The notes below the pieces were generated by a model, which searched no databases, was not told the DNA's origin, and was given only the letters and a program-made list of their open reading frames with translations. Below are positions 5,425 through 5,475 of a stretch of DNA of 5,475 nucleotides, piece after piece (positions within the stretch are counted from its first letter, which is position 1; every line of letters starts with the position of its first letter). Source of the DNA: an uncultured Collinsella sp. (GTDB lineage Bacteria > Actinomycetota > Coriobacteriia > Coriobacteriales > Coriobacteriaceae); the NCBI GenBank assembly GCA_900551555.1, contig URWC01000129.1, positions 1-5,475 of the forward strand. Reading direction: 5' to 3'. The translations under genes were made by a program, and so were the position numbers.

Positions 5425-5429
5425 CAGAA

Positions 5430-5472
5430 CGTCCTCGACCATGTGTGGCGCCTTGTCCTGCTCCTTCGGAGC
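5430..5472 (+). repeat. 3'-flank element, copy B: conserved motif followed by a TTC-loop hairpin
   Basis: CGTCCTCGACCATG (5430-5443) is followed, after 16 bases, by a 5-bp hairpin GCTCC / TTC / GGAGC (5460-5472). It matches the element downstream of thrB on the other strand in motif (12 of 14 bases), spacing, loop and orientation relative to the gene. The stem sequences differ while pairing is kept. It lies directly after the asd terminator-like hairpin. The window ends three bases later, so more of the element may be cut off. Confidence 0.45.
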
Positions 5473-5475
5473 CGC

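Overview
The window is a compact block of aspartate-family amino acid biosynthesis on a GC-rich chromosome (roughly 60% GC by eye, strong G/C preference at third codon positions). It carries four intact genes: homoserine kinase (thrB) and threonine synthase (thrC) on the minus strand, and aspartate kinase (lysC) and aspartate-semialdehyde dehydrogenase (asd) on the plus strand. High GC, an aspartate kinase resembling the Firmicutes/clostridial monofunctional type, AGGAGG-type ribosome binding sites and short intergenic regions rich in hairpins suggest a Coriobacteriia member of the Actinomycetota, most likely Collinsella or a close relative. That assignment is an inference from style, not a database match.

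Layout. Positions 1-96 are the 3' flank of thrB, with a GC hairpin and a structured motif. thrB (97-978) is preceded on its own strand by a 112-base inverted-repeat hairpin (993-1104) and by a strong intrinsic terminator (1131-1167) that ends the upstream gene thrC (1180-2697). A 104-base divergent intergenic region (2698-2801), with an operator-like dyad and candidate overlapping promoters, separates thrC from lysC (2802-4190). The 174-base lysC-asd gap holds a 10-bp inverted repeat, a GTTTC repeat cluster, a good terminator and the asd ribosome binding site. asd (4365-5390) is followed by a terminator-like hairpin and by a second copy of the motif-plus-hairpin seen 3' of thrB.

Pathway. LysC phosphorylates aspartate and Asd reduces aspartyl phosphate to aspartate semialdehyde, the branch point to lysine/diaminopimelate and to homoserine. 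ThrB phosphorylates homoserine and ThrC converts phosphohomoserine to threonine. Homoserine dehydrogenase, which links the two halves, is not in the window. LysC carries C-terminal ACT domains, so allosteric feedback is expected.

No mobile element, CRISPR array, tRNA, rRNA or defence gene is visible. The coding content is ordinary primary metabolism. The points worth a second look are non-coding: the long thrB leader hairpin, whose only non-Watson-Crick pair is a G-U wobble in the thrB-sense RNA; the matching 3' elements after thrB and asd; the dyad between lysC and thrC; and a Ser-to-Gly change in the usual RGGSD motif of LysC.
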